Notes under the pieces: model-generated
Database searches by the model: none
Seen by the model: only the letters and a program-made list of their open reading frames with translations
Told to the model about the DNA's origin: nothing
Assembly: GCA_963772805.1 (NCBI GenBank)
Contig: CAVYYU010000008.1
Span: 1 to 64,000, forward strand
Direction of reading: 5' to 3'
From: Legionella_A sp963772805
Lineage (GTDB): Bacteria; Pseudomonadota; Gammaproteobacteria; Legionellales; Legionellaceae
Length of the DNA stretch: 64,000 nucleotides
Translations under genes and position numbers: made by a program
Shown here: positions 26,767 through 35,777 of the stretch, piece after piece
How the letters are laid out: each line of letters begins with the position of its first letter
Position numbering within the stretch: position 1 is the first letter of the stretch

Positions 26767-28458
26767 ATGTTGGAATTCGCTACTCTCCATGCCTCACCGT
26801 TTTATGAGCTGACAGCGTTGCTCATGATTGCGACTGCTATGGGTTTTATCAGCCTCCAATTACGGCAACCTATGATCGTAAGTTTTATTGTCGTCGGTCT
26901 TTTGGTTGGACCTGTATTTCTTGGTATCGTTCAATCCTATGAGCACATTGAATTATTGGCTGAATTGGGTGTGACGGTGTTATTGTTTTTAGTTGGTCTG
27001 AAACTGGATATAAAGCTGATTCGAACGTTGGGGTCGGTGTCGCTGGCTGCGGGATTGGGTCAGGTAGTGCTCACCTCTACCATCGGATTTCTTATTGCGA
27101 TAGCGATGGGTATGACTCTTCTGATCGCATTTTATGTTTCAATTGCGTTAACGTTTTCCAGTACGATCATTGTTGTTAAATTGCTTTCAGACAATCGTGA
27201 CGCCGAATCGCTGCATGGGCGTATTTCTATCGGTATTCTCATTGTGCAAGACCTGGTGGTGGTGCTTGCCATGATCATGCTTTCTTCGTTTGGCGTTAGC
27301 GCCCAAGGGGCTAGCGTATCCATTGCAACCCATATTGCTAATGTATTCTTATCCGGTTCAATCATGTTGATTTTGGTAGGGCTAATTATCCGCTATCTCG
27401 CCAATCCTCTAGTGAGCCGTATTGCTCATTCGCCAGAATTGCTGGTTATTTTTGCAATTAGCTGGGCGGCGTTCATGGCCGCACTTGGCAGTTATTTTGG
27501 TTTCAGTAAAGAATTGGGTGGATTACTTGCCGGAATATCGCTGGCCTCAACGCCATTCAGGGATGCAATTGTGGCGCGACTTTCTTCCCTACGTGATTTT
27601 TTGTTGCTTTTTTTCTTTGTGGCCTTAGGTTCACAACTTAATTTAGATAAGTTTGGACAACTGATTGTACCGGCAATACTATTCTCGTTTTTTGTATTGC
27701 TCGCTAAACCAATCATTGTTATGGGAATCATGGGAGCTATGGGCTATCGCAAACGCACGAGTTTTCTCACCGGCTTGACTCTCGCCCAAATCAGTGAATT
27801 TTCGCTGATCTTTATGGCGATGGGGGTGAGACTTGGTCACGTTTCGAGTACGGCGCTAGGGTTGGTGACTTTGGTGGGTTTAATTACCATTACAATTTCC
27901 GTGTACATGATTACCTATTCGCAGACGCTTTATCAATGGTTAAAACCTGCCTTGGCTGTATTTGAAAAAAAAGTGGCTTACCGCGAAGAGCGCAGAAAAA
28001 GTCAGATTATTGCTAACCAATTTCATGATATCGTAATTTTTGGTTTAGGCCGTTACGGTAAAGCGATAGCCGATAGTTTAAGCAGGCAACAATTCAAGGT
28101 TCTTGCAATTGATTTTAATCCGGACGAAGTGCGCTCGTGGGTTAAACATGGTTTTAGTGCAATCTATGGTGATGCCTGTGATATTGAGTTCATTAAAACG
28201 CTGCCGCTGAGTGATGTGAAGTGGGTGATTTGTGCTATTCCTCATCACATACTTGGGGTGACGCATCAGGATCCGCGCATTGTTCTGACAGCAACGTTAA
28301 AACAAACGCATTTTTCAGGAAAAATTGCGGTGACGGCTCAACATGTTGCAGAAATAGAGCTATTTAAAAATATGGGGGCGCACATGGTTTTACAGCCTTT
28401 TCATGATGCTGCTAAGGAAGCTGTAGAAAAAATATCAGAGGCATTGCGCTTTAATTGA
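26767..28458 (+). CDS. Monovalent cation:proton antiporter-2 (KefB/YbaL type) with TrkA-N domain
   Basis: A 563-residue CPA2 antiporter. About 12-13 membrane helices occupy residues 10-390 (GLLVGPVFLG, ELGVTVLLFLVGL, LTFSSTIIVVKLL and KELGGLLAG are family motifs). They are followed by a RCK/TrkA-N Rossmann domain (about 420-555) with NAD-binding IFGLGRYGKAIADSL. It probably exchanges K+ for H+. The C-terminus overlaps the convergent small gene by 8 nt. Confidence 0.93.
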   Translation: MLEFATLHASPFYELTALLMIATAMGFISLQLRQPMIVSFIVVGLLVGPVFLGIVQSYEHIELLAELGVTVLLFLVGLKLDIKLIRTLGSVSLAAGLGQVVLTSTIGFLIAIAMGMTLLIAFYVSIALTFSSTIIVVKLLSDNRDAESLHGRISIGILIVQDLVVVLAMIMLSSFGVSAQGASVSIATHIANVFLSGSIMLILVGLIIRYLANPLVSRIAHSPELLVIFAISWAAFMAALGSYFGFSKELGGLLAGISLASTPFRDAIVARLSSLRDFLLLFFFVALGSQLNLDKFGQLIVPAILFSFFVLLAKPIIVMGIMGAMGYRKRTSFLTGLTLAQISEFSLIFMAMGVRLGHVSSTALGLVTLVGLITITISVYMITYSQTLYQWLKPALAVFEKKVAYREERRKSQIIANQFHDIVIFGLGRYGKAIADSLSRQQFKVLAIDFNPDEVRSWVKHGFSAIYGDACDIEFIKTLPLSDVKWVICAIPHHILGVTHQDPRIVLTATLKQTHFSGKIAVTAQHVAEIELFKNMGAHMVLQPFHDAAKEAVEKISEALRFN

Positions 28459-28711
28459 GATCGTTAATGAAGCCTAAGTAAGCTGTTTTATATTTCTGCA
28501 ATAAACGTTCAACTTCGGCCGTATGATAGTGTGACTCATGGGGTGCTATCATGTTTTCAGACTCGGCAATTTGGCGCAGAAAAATATCGTCTAACCAGCT
28601 CGTTAGAACTTTTATTTTTTCGCTAATCGACAACTCGCCATCCTCATCGACTTCAATCGGTTTTTTATAAAATCTTAGTGGGTCAGCTATTTTTTCGAGT
28701 ACTCTATCCAT
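28451..28711 (-). CDS. Conserved small protein of unknown function
   Basis: An 86-residue soluble, acidic protein. The start MDRVLEKIADPLRFYKKP and the stretch SISEKIKVLTSWLDDIFLRQIAESENM follow a pattern I associate with small conserved gammaproteobacterial proteins of unknown role. It converges on and overlaps the antiporter gene by 8 nt. Confidence 0.7.
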   Translation of the reverse strand: MDRVLEKIADPLRFYKKPIEVDEDGELSISEKIKVLTSWLDDIFLRQIAESENMIAPHESHYHTAEVERLLQKYKTAYLGFINDLN

Positions 28712-28832
28712 GATAATAACTTAATTCATATCCGCTTTCTTTGATTATAGTACATCTTTAATGGTGTGGGGCTTCTTGCTAACTGTTAGACAATAAGACA
28801 AAATTCAGATTTCAATAATCCCGGTACACACT

Positions 28833-29258
28833 ATGTCTTTTATAATTGATGATCGTATTTTATCGACTTGTTTTACCTTGGGTAACTGGCCGCTGTCGTG
28901 TGTTCTATTCAAAAATAATGCCGATTATCCTTGGTTTATTCTGGTGCCGCGCATAGCCGATATACAAGAAATCGAGCAGTTATCGCAGTCTTCAAGGCAT
29001 ATGCTTGTTGACGAAATAAGCCAACTTTCGGCGATAATTCAGGCTGAATTTAAGCCCGACAAGATAAATGTCGGCGCTTTAGGTAATATGGTGCCCCAAT
29101 TGCATATTCACATGGTTGCCCGCTTCACACATGACAAACTTTGGCCGCATGGTGTCTGGCAGGCTGATCTTACGACAACGCCTTATGATGAAAGCCAGTT
29201 AAAGCAACAGCTTGATCATTTACGCGGTCAAATTAGCGACTCATTTATACTCCGGTAA
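28833..29258 (+). CDS. HIT-family protein
   Basis: A 141-residue histidine-triad-like protein. The catalytic region reads PQLHIHMVARF, keeping HxH with the first His of the usual triad replaced by Gln, as in a known HIT subgroup. NVGALGN precedes it. Family members are nucleotide hydrolases or transferases. The end overlaps the convergent glutamate-synthase-like gene by 18 nt. Confidence 0.88.
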   Translation: MSFIIDDRILSTCFTLGNWPLSCVLFKNNADYPWFILVPRIADIQEIEQLSQSSRHMLVDEISQLSAIIQAEFKPDKINVGALGNMVPQLHIHMVARFTHDKLWPHGVWQADLTTTPYDESQLKQQLDHLRGQISDSFILR

Positions 29259-30764
29259 TGGTTCCTGGTCGGGGTAAATTTCTGATAAAGGAACGGAAAA
29301 CCCGTCTTCGCGTACAATCCGCGCATGCTCGCGCCGTAACTCCCTAGGCTCATCAACCCCAGCCGAATGGCACAAAACGGCGACCTCATGAGCCATATTA
29401 TTTGCGTAATGAAATACACGATCGGCTTTATCCGCAATCACTAATCCACGTTGTAAACGAGGGTTATGGGTAGTTATGCCCGTAGGACAGGTATTTTTAT
29501 GGCATTTCATTGCTTGGATACAACCTAAAGCAAACAGAAACCCCCGTGCCGAACTCACAAAATCAGCACCAGCACATAGTGCCCAGGTTACTTCAGCTGG
29601 GGTGATAAGCTTACCGCTGACAACTACTTTAATGCGTTCACGCAAATTGTACGTGACCAGTATATCAATAAGTCGGGGCAGCGACTCTTCAATGGGAATG
29701 CCCATGTAATCCATTAGACCCTGGGGTGACGCTCCTGTCCCGCCATCAGCACTATCCAAACAAATATAGTCAGGTGCGCTAAGGATGCCGCGATGATGAA
29801 TCGCAAGGCACAAATCATGCAGCCAGTTATAACTGCCCAAAACAAATTTACAGCCGACGGGTTTTCCGGTAACGCTGCGAATGTGATCTATGGCATCAAG
29901 CAGCTCCTCAACGTTGGCGATGTCCATGTGGCGGTTGGGACTTATTGAATCAACATGAGGAGGAATACCACGAATTCTGGCAATCTCTTCGGTCACTTTA
30001 ATAGCTGGTAATAGCCCACCTTTACCGGGCTTTGCACCTTGGCTCAATTTAATTTCAAACATCTTGATGGATTCTATGGCGGCGAACTCGAGCAAGCATG
30101 CATCAGATAATTGGCCATTTTCATCACGAAAACCATATTTTGCCGTGCCAATTTGCGCAACGATGTCGCATCCTGATTCTAAATGGTAGGGTGATACGCC
30201 GCCCTCGCCAGTATTTAGCCAGCATCCTGCCCTTTTAGCCCCTTTACCTAGAGCGAGAATAGCGGGTTTTGAAATGGCGCCATAACTCATCGCTGAAATA
30301 TTGAAAATATGCGTAGATGTATAGGGTTTTTTACACTGAGGACCTATGGTGACTGGGCGGATCACGGCCTTATCAGTAGCCAATGGTGGGAAGGGGGCGC
30401 AGGCAAAGTAAACAGTGCCCGTATTATGCAGAGACCGAGTAGAACCAAAGCCTAGCGTTGTATCGATATTTTTTGCTGCGCGATATACCCAACTGCGGTC
30501 TGCCCGATTAAAGGGGAGCTCATCACGATCACCGGCGATGAAATATTGTCTTACAAAATTACCTAGATATTCACCAAGGTAGCGAAAGTGACCAAGGATC
30601 GGAAAGTTGCGCAGAATAGTATGTTTTTTTTGATTTCTATCCCAAAGGAACAGGCCGGCAAGGAACAGTATCAAACTTATTATACCTAACATCAACATGG
30701 ACTGATGTATTTCCCATGCATGCAAAAAAAACTGGGTTCTGCTTGGTAACTGGATCTTTTCCAT
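29241..30764 (-). CDS. FMN-binding glutamate synthase family protein
   Basis: A 507-residue protein with an N-terminal membrane helix (about 22-42) and a glutamate synthase central/FMN domain (about 110-470). Visible marks are NISAMSYGAIS, KPGKGGLLP, SISPNRHMDI, GGTGASPQ, and the Cys cluster CIQAMKCHKNTCPTG, which in GltB binds a 3Fe-4S cluster. It lacks the amidotransferase domain, so it is not a full glutamate synthase. Its reaction is unknown; related archaeal-type proteins are called GltS-like. No partner subunit is nearby. Confidence 0.9.
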   Translation of the reverse strand: MEKIQLPSRTQFFLHAWEIHQSMLMLGIISLILFLAGLFLWDRNQKKHTILRNFPILGHFRYLGEYLGNFVRQYFIAGDRDELPFNRADRSWVYRAAKNIDTTLGFGSTRSLHNTGTVYFACAPFPPLATDKAVIRPVTIGPQCKKPYTSTHIFNISAMSYGAISKPAILALGKGAKRAGCWLNTGEGGVSPYHLESGCDIVAQIGTAKYGFRDENGQLSDACLLEFAAIESIKMFEIKLSQGAKPGKGGLLPAIKVTEEIARIRGIPPHVDSISPNRHMDIANVEELLDAIDHIRSVTGKPVGCKFVLGSYNWLHDLCLAIHHRGILSAPDYICLDSADGGTGASPQGLMDYMGIPIEESLPRLIDILVTYNLRERIKVVVSGKLITPAEVTWALCAGADFVSSARGFLFALGCIQAMKCHKNTCPTGITTHNPRLQRGLVIADKADRVFHYANNMAHEVAVLCHSAGVDEPRELRREHARIVREDGFSVPLSEIYPDQEPLPEYK

Positions 30765-30876
30765 ATTTATTCCTTAACTACGTATATCCCTGTTTTGTAA
30801 CAATCTGCCCCAAAAAACGACAGTCATTTTCTTGGTATATAATTAAAGTATGTAGCATACTTGAAGGGGCGATAAA

Positions 30877-31440
30877 ATGGCACTCGAGAACTCATTCGCA
30901 AATCATATGCTGATTGCAATGCCCTCGCAAACTGATCCAAATTTCAGACATACTGTTATTTACGTTTGTGAGCATCAGCCGCAGGGAACGGTAGGCCTTA
31001 TCATTAACCGCCCTATGGAGTACCCTCTGAGCCTGGTTTTTGATCAGCTCCAAATACAATCTATACACAAAGAGCAAAATAACAAGCCTTTGTTGTTTGG
31101 CGGTCCGTTGCAGCCAGAACGAGGTTTCGTTATTCATCGCCCCCTTGGTGGTTGGCGCTCCAGTTTGGTTTTGCGTGATGACGTGACGGTAACCACATCA
31201 AATGATATTATCCGCGCCATTGCGGCAGATCATGGTCCTAAGGACGTTTTGGTGACTTTAGGATATGTGGGTTGGGGTGAGGAGCAATTGGAGCATGAGG
31301 TTATGGATAATGCCTGGCTGGTTTGCCCCTTCAAGCCTGAATTGTTATATGAGGTTCCGTTTGATCAACGTTGGGAGTATGCCGGTTTGACTATCGGTGT
31401 TCATATGAATCAATTAACGTCTAGTGTGGGCCATGCCTGA
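30877..31440 (+). CDS. algH: YqgE/AlgH family protein
   Basis: A 187-residue YqgE/AlgH protein (NHMLIAMPSQTDPNFRHTV start, LIINRP, GGPLQPERGFV, LGYVGWGEEQLE, NAWLV). Its biochemical role is not settled; AlgH was linked to alginate regulation in Pseudomonas. It starts the conserved algH-ruvX-pyrB cluster and overlaps ruvX. Confidence 0.95.
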   Translation: MALENSFANHMLIAMPSQTDPNFRHTVIYVCEHQPQGTVGLIINRPMEYPLSLVFDQLQIQSIHKEQNNKPLLFGGPLQPERGFVIHRPLGGWRSSLVLRDDVTVTTSNDIIRAIAADHGPKDVLVTLGYVGWGEEQLEHEVMDNAWLVCPFKPELLYEVPFDQRWEYAGLTIGVHMNQLTSSVGHA

Positions 31441-31852
31441 AGGTGTATATATCGGTTTTGATTTTGGCTATAAGCGCATTGGCGTTGCGGTTGGTCAACG
31501 ATTGACGGGGAGTGCCTCGCCATTAAATACGCTTGATGCCAAGCACGGCGTACCCAATTGGGACGTTGTGAAAAAAGTTATTGACGACTGGCGGCCACAG
31601 GCTCTGATCGTCGGTTTACCTACTTGTATAGATGATAAAGAGCTTTATACCACCGCCGCCTCAAAAGGTTTTGCCCGTCAATTACGAAAACGCTTTTCTT
31701 TGCCAGTGCATTTGGTTGATGAGCGCTTAACCACCATGGAAGCACGCGCGCATTTGTTTGCTGAGGGTGGATATCGTAAAATCAAGCAGTCTGAAATTGA
31801 TTGTATCGCTGCTTGCATTATTCTTGAGCAATGGTTGCAGCATCCTACCTAA
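31433..31852 (+). CDS. ruvX: Putative pre-16S rRNA nuclease / Holliday junction resolvase YqgF (RuvX)
   Basis: A 139-residue RNase H-fold protein (GFDFGYKRIGVAVG with the first catalytic Asp; LIVGLP; LVDERLTTMEA with the catalytic Glu; IDCIAACIILEQWL with the final Asp). It takes part in 16S rRNA 5'-end maturation. The ATG at 31433 overlaps the algH stop (ATGCCTGA). A GTG at 31424 is the alternative. Confidence 0.94.
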   Translation: MPEGVYIGFDFGYKRIGVAVGQRLTGSASPLNTLDAKHGVPNWDVVKKVIDDWRPQALIVGLPTCIDDKELYTTAASKGFARQLRKRFSLPVHLVDERLTTMEARAHLFAEGGYRKIKQSEIDCIAACIILEQWLQHPT

Positions 31853-31869
31853 GCCACAAGTGAGACAAC

Positions 31870-32760
31870 ATGAGTCATTTCCTGGAAATCAGCCAATTAT
31901 CTCAGCATGAGGTCAATGCGCTTATTCAGCGTGCTTTGTATTTTAAAAATAATGATGATTATCCGTGCTATCCAAAATTCACCGTTGCTAATCTTTTTTA
32001 TGAAAACAGCACCCGCACTCGAGTTAGTTTTGAAATAGCGGCTAATAATTTATCAATGCCTGTGGTTAATTTTGATCTGCAGCGCTCGTCTGAAAACAAG
32101 GGTGAGACTATAGAGGATACATTAAATACATTGGCCGCCATGGGAATCTCGTTGTTTGTGATTCGTCATACACAAGATGGATTGCCACAAGCACTGGTGG
32201 CAAAGTGCGCTGACAAGGTGCATATTATTAACGCCGGCGATGGGAAGCATGCCCACCCAAGTCAAGCGCTGCTTGATTTGATGACTATCATCGAGAAAAA
32301 ACCAAATCTGAGTGAGCTTAAAATCGCTATCGTCGGCAATATTCGTCATTCGCGCGTTGCTAATTCCTTACAGGCGATTTGTGCGGTGATGGATATTGGT
32401 GAGTTGGTATTAGTAGCGCCACCAGTTTGGCAGCCACAACAAGTACATTACGGCCGGGTAACCGACTCATTACACGATGGCTTGGTTGATGCCGACGTAG
32501 TGATTTGTTTGCGCGTTCAGCACGAGCGCCTGTTGGACGGTGAACAAGTTGAACTTGCCAATTATCGTCGAGATTATGCCCTAACGCTCGAAGCGTTGGC
32601 TTATGCCAAAAAAGACGCGATGGTTTTGCATCCGGGACCCATGAATCGCGGTGTTGAAATCGACAGCGATGTTGCGGATGGCTCGCAGTCTTTTATCTTG
32701 CAGCAGGTTAGTAATGGGGTGTATATGCGTATGGCGATTCTTGAGTCGATGATTGGCTGA
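31870..32760 (+). CDS. pyrB: Aspartate carbamoyltransferase catalytic subunit
   Basis: A 296-residue class with carbamoyl-phosphate site FYENSTRTRVSFEIAA, DKVHIINAGDGKHAHPSQALLD, aspartate-binding region around VQHERL, and the HPGPMNRGVEID loop. It makes N-carbamoyl-aspartate in pyrimidine synthesis. It is of the Pseudomonas-like type found after ruvX. No pyrC-like dihydroorotase or regulatory pyrI gene follows in the window. Confidence 0.96.
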   Translation: MSHFLEISQLSQHEVNALIQRALYFKNNDDYPCYPKFTVANLFYENSTRTRVSFEIAANNLSMPVVNFDLQRSSENKGETIEDTLNTLAAMGISLFVIRHTQDGLPQALVAKCADKVHIINAGDGKHAHPSQALLDLMTIIEKKPNLSELKIAIVGNIRHSRVANSLQAICAVMDIGELVLVAPPVWQPQQVHYGRVTDSLHDGLVDADVVICLRVQHERLLDGEQVELANYRRDYALTLEALAYAKKDAMVLHPGPMNRGVEIDSDVADGSQSFILQQVSNGVYMRMAILESMIG

Positions 32761-32787
32761 CTACTGACAATTTTTTCCTTTGATGAT

Positions 32788-32829
32788 GGAGACACTTTTG
32801 AGAGAGCTCATACAGTGCCTCCTTTTTTT
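32788..32829. terminator. Terminator after pyrB
   Basis: GGAGACACT (32788-32796) pairs with AGTGCCTCC (32814-32822) with one A-C mismatch, followed by seven T on the plus strand. It is positioned to end the algH-ruvX-pyrB transcript. Confidence 0.8.
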
Positions 32830-32854
32830 CTAATACCGCAATCTCGGGATCTTA

Positions 32855-34366
32855 TTACCTAGGCATCTGCAATGTTTGCTTAAACGATAATGCTTGTTGC
32901 AAATCAGGTAATTCTACGTTCTTTGTATTATGCATATCAGCAATCGTTCGCGCCACTTTTAACAAACGGTGGAAACCGCGGGCAGAGAGCTTGAGGCGAT
33001 TGAGTGCTTGGCTTAAAAACGCTTGCTCGCTACTTCCTAAAGCACAGACTGTTTCGCATGCCTTGGCGTTGAGATGAGCATTGATGTGTCCCTGGCGGTC
33101 AAACTGTCGTGCTCTTACTTCTTCCACTTGTTTACGAATTCTGGCACTTTCGCCTGGTTGAGATGGGTTTGGTTTCACCAGTTCCTCTTCGCCGAGGGTT
33201 TGCACCGTAATTTGCATATCAATGCGATCGAGTAGTGGGGCAGAAATTTTTGCAAGATAGCGGCTAATTCTGTCCGGTGAGCAAATACAATTGGCTTTAG
33301 GATTTCCCCATTGCCCGCAAGGGCAGGGATTCATCGCGGCTAACAATTGAAACCGTGCCGGAAATTCAGTTTGAATAGCGGCTCTGGAGATGCAAATATG
33401 GCCAGATTCCAACGGCTCACGCAGCGTTTCTAAAACATTGCGATGAAATTCAGGCAATTCATCAAGGAATAAAATACCGTGATGAGCGAGAGAAATTTCC
33501 CCGGGCTTTGGTGGGTTGCCGCCTCCGACTAGTGCCACCGGTGAAGCTGTATGATGGGGGGCGCGAAAAGGTGGTTGGCGCCAATTGCTGAAACTAGCGA
33601 GACGACCACGAATGGAGTTAATGGCGGCGCACTCTAAGGCTTGAGTTTCGGATAGCTCCGGCAACAAGGTACTGAATCGTTTCGCCAGCATAGTTTTACC
33701 GCTGCCTGGCGCACCACTTAACAAAATACTGTGGCCGCCACAGGCCGCGATTTCCATGGCGTGTTTTGCATGGTGTTGGCCTTTGACGTCCGACCAGTCG
33801 AGATCAATATCGCTTCTACCTATTTCTGGCCGCTCAGGTAATTGCTGTAGAGGGGTGTTTTGCGACAGGTAACTACAAACCTCGCGCAGGCTCTCCGCTG
33901 CAAAAACGCCATGGTTGCCAGCGAGAGAAGCCTCTTCAGCGTTTGCAGTGGCAATAATCAATTGGCGTTTGTCACGATGGGCGGCAAGGACAACGGGCAC
34001 TATCGCTGCAACTCCACGAATTTCTCCGCTGAGTGCCAACTCCCCGATAAATTCATGTAATGCTAGTTTTTCTAAGGGTATTTGGCCTGAGGCGGCGAGA
34101 ATACCAAGGGCAATGGGTAAATCAAAGCCGCTGCCTACCTTTGGTAAGTCAGCCGGTGCGAGGTTAACGGTTATTTTGCGGCAAGGAAATTCATACTGGC
34201 TGTTAATAATGGCGCTGCGTACCCTGTCTTTACTTTCCTTCACCGCCGTTTCTGCTAAGCCTACGATGGTAAAGCCTGGTAGGCCGTTGGATAAATGAAC
34301 TTCTACAGATACAGATTGCGCATAAATGCCTACGGCACTGCGCGTTTTGGTAATCGCCAGGTTCAT
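32855..34366 (-). CDS. comM: YifB/ComM family Mg chelatase-like AAA ATPase
   Basis: A 503-residue protein with an N-terminal S5/Lon-like domain (about 1-165) and a magnesium-chelatase type AAA domain: Walker A GAPGSGKTML at about 217, Walker B ILFLDELPEF, and zinc-type Cys CPCGQWGNPKANCIC. A C-terminal helical domain (about 400-500) follows. ComM is a branch-migration helicase that aids integration of DNA taken up by natural transformation. It stands alone. Confidence 0.95.
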   Translation of the reverse strand: MNLAITKTRSAVGIYAQSVSVEVHLSNGLPGFTIVGLAETAVKESKDRVRSAIINSQYEFPCRKITVNLAPADLPKVGSGFDLPIALGILAASGQIPLEKLALHEFIGELALSGEIRGVAAIVPVVLAAHRDKRQLIIATANAEEASLAGNHGVFAAESLREVCSYLSQNTPLQQLPERPEIGRSDIDLDWSDVKGQHHAKHAMEIAACGGHSILLSGAPGSGKTMLAKRFSTLLPELSETQALECAAINSIRGRLASFSNWRQPPFRAPHHTASPVALVGGGNPPKPGEISLAHHGILFLDELPEFHRNVLETLREPLESGHICISRAAIQTEFPARFQLLAAMNPCPCGQWGNPKANCICSPDRISRYLAKISAPLLDRIDMQITVQTLGEEELVKPNPSQPGESARIRKQVEEVRARQFDRQGHINAHLNAKACETVCALGSSEQAFLSQALNRLKLSARGFHRLLKVARTIADMHNTKNVELPDLQQALSFKQTLQMPR

Positions 34367-34478
34367 TATGGACTCGTTTTGTGGTTGGACCGAAATGATT
34401 CTACGCGATTGGATTTATTTCGTCGATGTGGTTTATAAGAAAATAAATGTAGCGCCGTATCCATTTGGTTTTAACAGG

Positions 34479-34566
34479 TAGGTTGGTGCTGAGCGCTAGC
34501 GAAGCCCAACAAGGGAACTTCCCGTGCCACGATTGTTGGGCTTCGCTAGCGCTCAGCACCAACCTA
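34479..34566. repeat. Palindromic REP-like element, single copy C
   Basis: Perfect 34-nt inverted arms (34479-34512 and 34533-34566) begin TAGGTTGGTGCTGAGCGC and enclose a 20-nt loop. The central CGAAGCCCAACAA matches the copy at 10928 and the array at 63259. It lies between comM and ubiK. Confidence 0.92.
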
Positions 34567-34569
34567 TCC

Positions 34570-34827
34570 TTATTTATTGTGGTTCTTTTTTTCTGCCAGC
34601 AGTGTATCAACCTGCGTTTGCAACGCATCTATCTTTTCTCGCGTGCGTGCCAATACTTTAATTTGCACATCAAATTCTTCACGGGTAACTAGATCCATGC
34701 GCGTGAATGTTGATTGCAATATTTCTTTGAATTTTTGTTGAATCTCGATTTCAATGTTTTGTAAACTGGTTGGTAAAGCGGCGTAAAGCTTTTTTGCCAA
34801 GTCTTCAAATTGTTTGGGATCAAACAT
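34570..34827 (-). CDS. ubiK: Ubiquinone biosynthesis accessory factor UbiK (YqiC/BMFP family)
   Basis: An 85-residue protein with an amphipathic N-terminus (FEDLAKKLYAALP) and a C-terminal trimeric coiled coil (EEFDVQIKVLARTREKIDAL to the end). This is the BMFP layout. UbiK aids late steps of ubiquinone synthesis at the membrane. The ATG at 34827 has GAGGAG seven nt upstream, so the longer frame is rejected. The stop is only three bases from the REP element. It is divergent from glnB. Confidence 0.92.
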   Translation of the reverse strand: MFDPKQFEDLAKKLYAALPTSLQNIEIEIQQKFKEILQSTFTRMDLVTREEFDVQIKVLARTREKIDALQTQVDTLLAEKKNHNK

Positions 34828-34915
34828 AGTATACTCCTCAGGCATTTTTTAAGCGGTGTATGAGAGTCTAGCAAAACCAGTCCGCAACAGCCACCCGATA
34901 ACAAAGGTAATGATA

Positions 34916-35257
34916 ATGAAAATGATCACCGCAATTATTAAACCGTTTAAACTCGATGACGTGCACGAAGCATTAATGGAAATAGGAGTGCCAGGCATTA
35001 CTATTTCGGAGACCCGTGGTTTTGGACGACAGAAGGGGCACACTGAGCTTTATCGCGGGGCGGAATATGTAGTGGATTTCCTGCCTAAAATAAAAATCGA
35101 GCTGGCACTGCCTGACAACATGGTTGAAGGCGCGATTGATGCAATATGCAAAGCCGCTTATACCGGTAAAATTGGCGACGGTAAAATTTTTGTGTATGAG
35201 CTGCAGCAAGTGGTGCGAGTGCGTACGGGTGAGGTGGGTGAGGATGCGTTGAGTTAG
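34916..35257 (+). CDS. glnB: Nitrogen regulatory protein PII
   Basis: A 113-residue PII with the KMITAIIKPFKLDDVHEAL start, T-loop GFGRQKGHTELYRGAEY with the uridylylated Tyr51, and the B- and C-loops (GKIGDGKIFV, RVRTGEVGEDAL). It senses ATP/ADP and 2-oxoglutarate. No amtB is adjacent, so glnB or glnK cannot be told apart with certainty. The ATG at 34916 has AAAGGT upstream. Confidence 0.95.
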   Translation: MKMITAIIKPFKLDDVHEALMEIGVPGITISETRGFGRQKGHTELYRGAEYVVDFLPKIKIELALPDNMVEGAIDAICKAAYTGKIGDGKIFVYELQQVVRVRTGEVGEDALS

Positions 35258-35313
35258 GATAATTCCGGACTATGGCTCCGCCTAATCCGGTCTGCGATAC
35301 AGCGGTATGCGTT

Positions 35314-35775
35314 TTAACGCAGCTGATTAATAAAATCCCATTCAGTTTTGCTCACCGGTGTAATCGATAAGCGGTTTCCTTTGCGCAATAAAGGCATCTT
35401 TTCCAACTCCGGGTGGTGTTTTAACGCATCCAAAGGTAGGAGGTGGGAAAATTTCTCTTTAAACCGTACATCAACCATAAACCACCGGGGATTATCGGGG
35501 GTGCTGCTGGCGTCTGGGTGATCGCTGGTTGGATCAAATGCCGTGTGATCGGGATAGGCGTCGCTGACGATTTCGGCAACACCGGCAATACCTGGAGGCT
35601 TGCAGTTGGAGTGATAAAAGAACATTAAATCACCTACTCGCATGTCCTTGCGCATGAAATTACGCGCCTGATAATTACGTACGCCATCCCAGGGTAGGGT
35701 TTGTTTTGGTGCATTGCGTAAATCATCAATGCTGCAGCATGTCGGTTCAGACTTCATCAGCCAGTAATTAGGCAT
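35314..35775 (-). CDS. EVE domain protein
   Basis: A 153-residue EVE (PUA-like) protein: NYWLMKSEPTCCSIDDL start, WDGVRNYQARNFMR, VGDLMFFYHSNCKPPGIAGVAEI. These proteins bind modified bases in nucleic acids. The ATG at 35775 has GGAGTTAACC just upstream. It is encoded 2 nt after the folate gene, so they share a transcript. Confidence 0.94.
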   Translation of the reverse strand: MPNYWLMKSEPTCCSIDDLRNAPKQTLPWDGVRNYQARNFMRKDMRVGDLMFFYHSNCKPPGIAGVAEIVSDAYPDHTAFDPTSDHPDASSTPDNPRWFMVDVRFKEKFSHLLPLDALKHHPELEKMPLLRKGNRLSITPVSKTEWDFINQLR

Positions 35776-35777
35776 GG

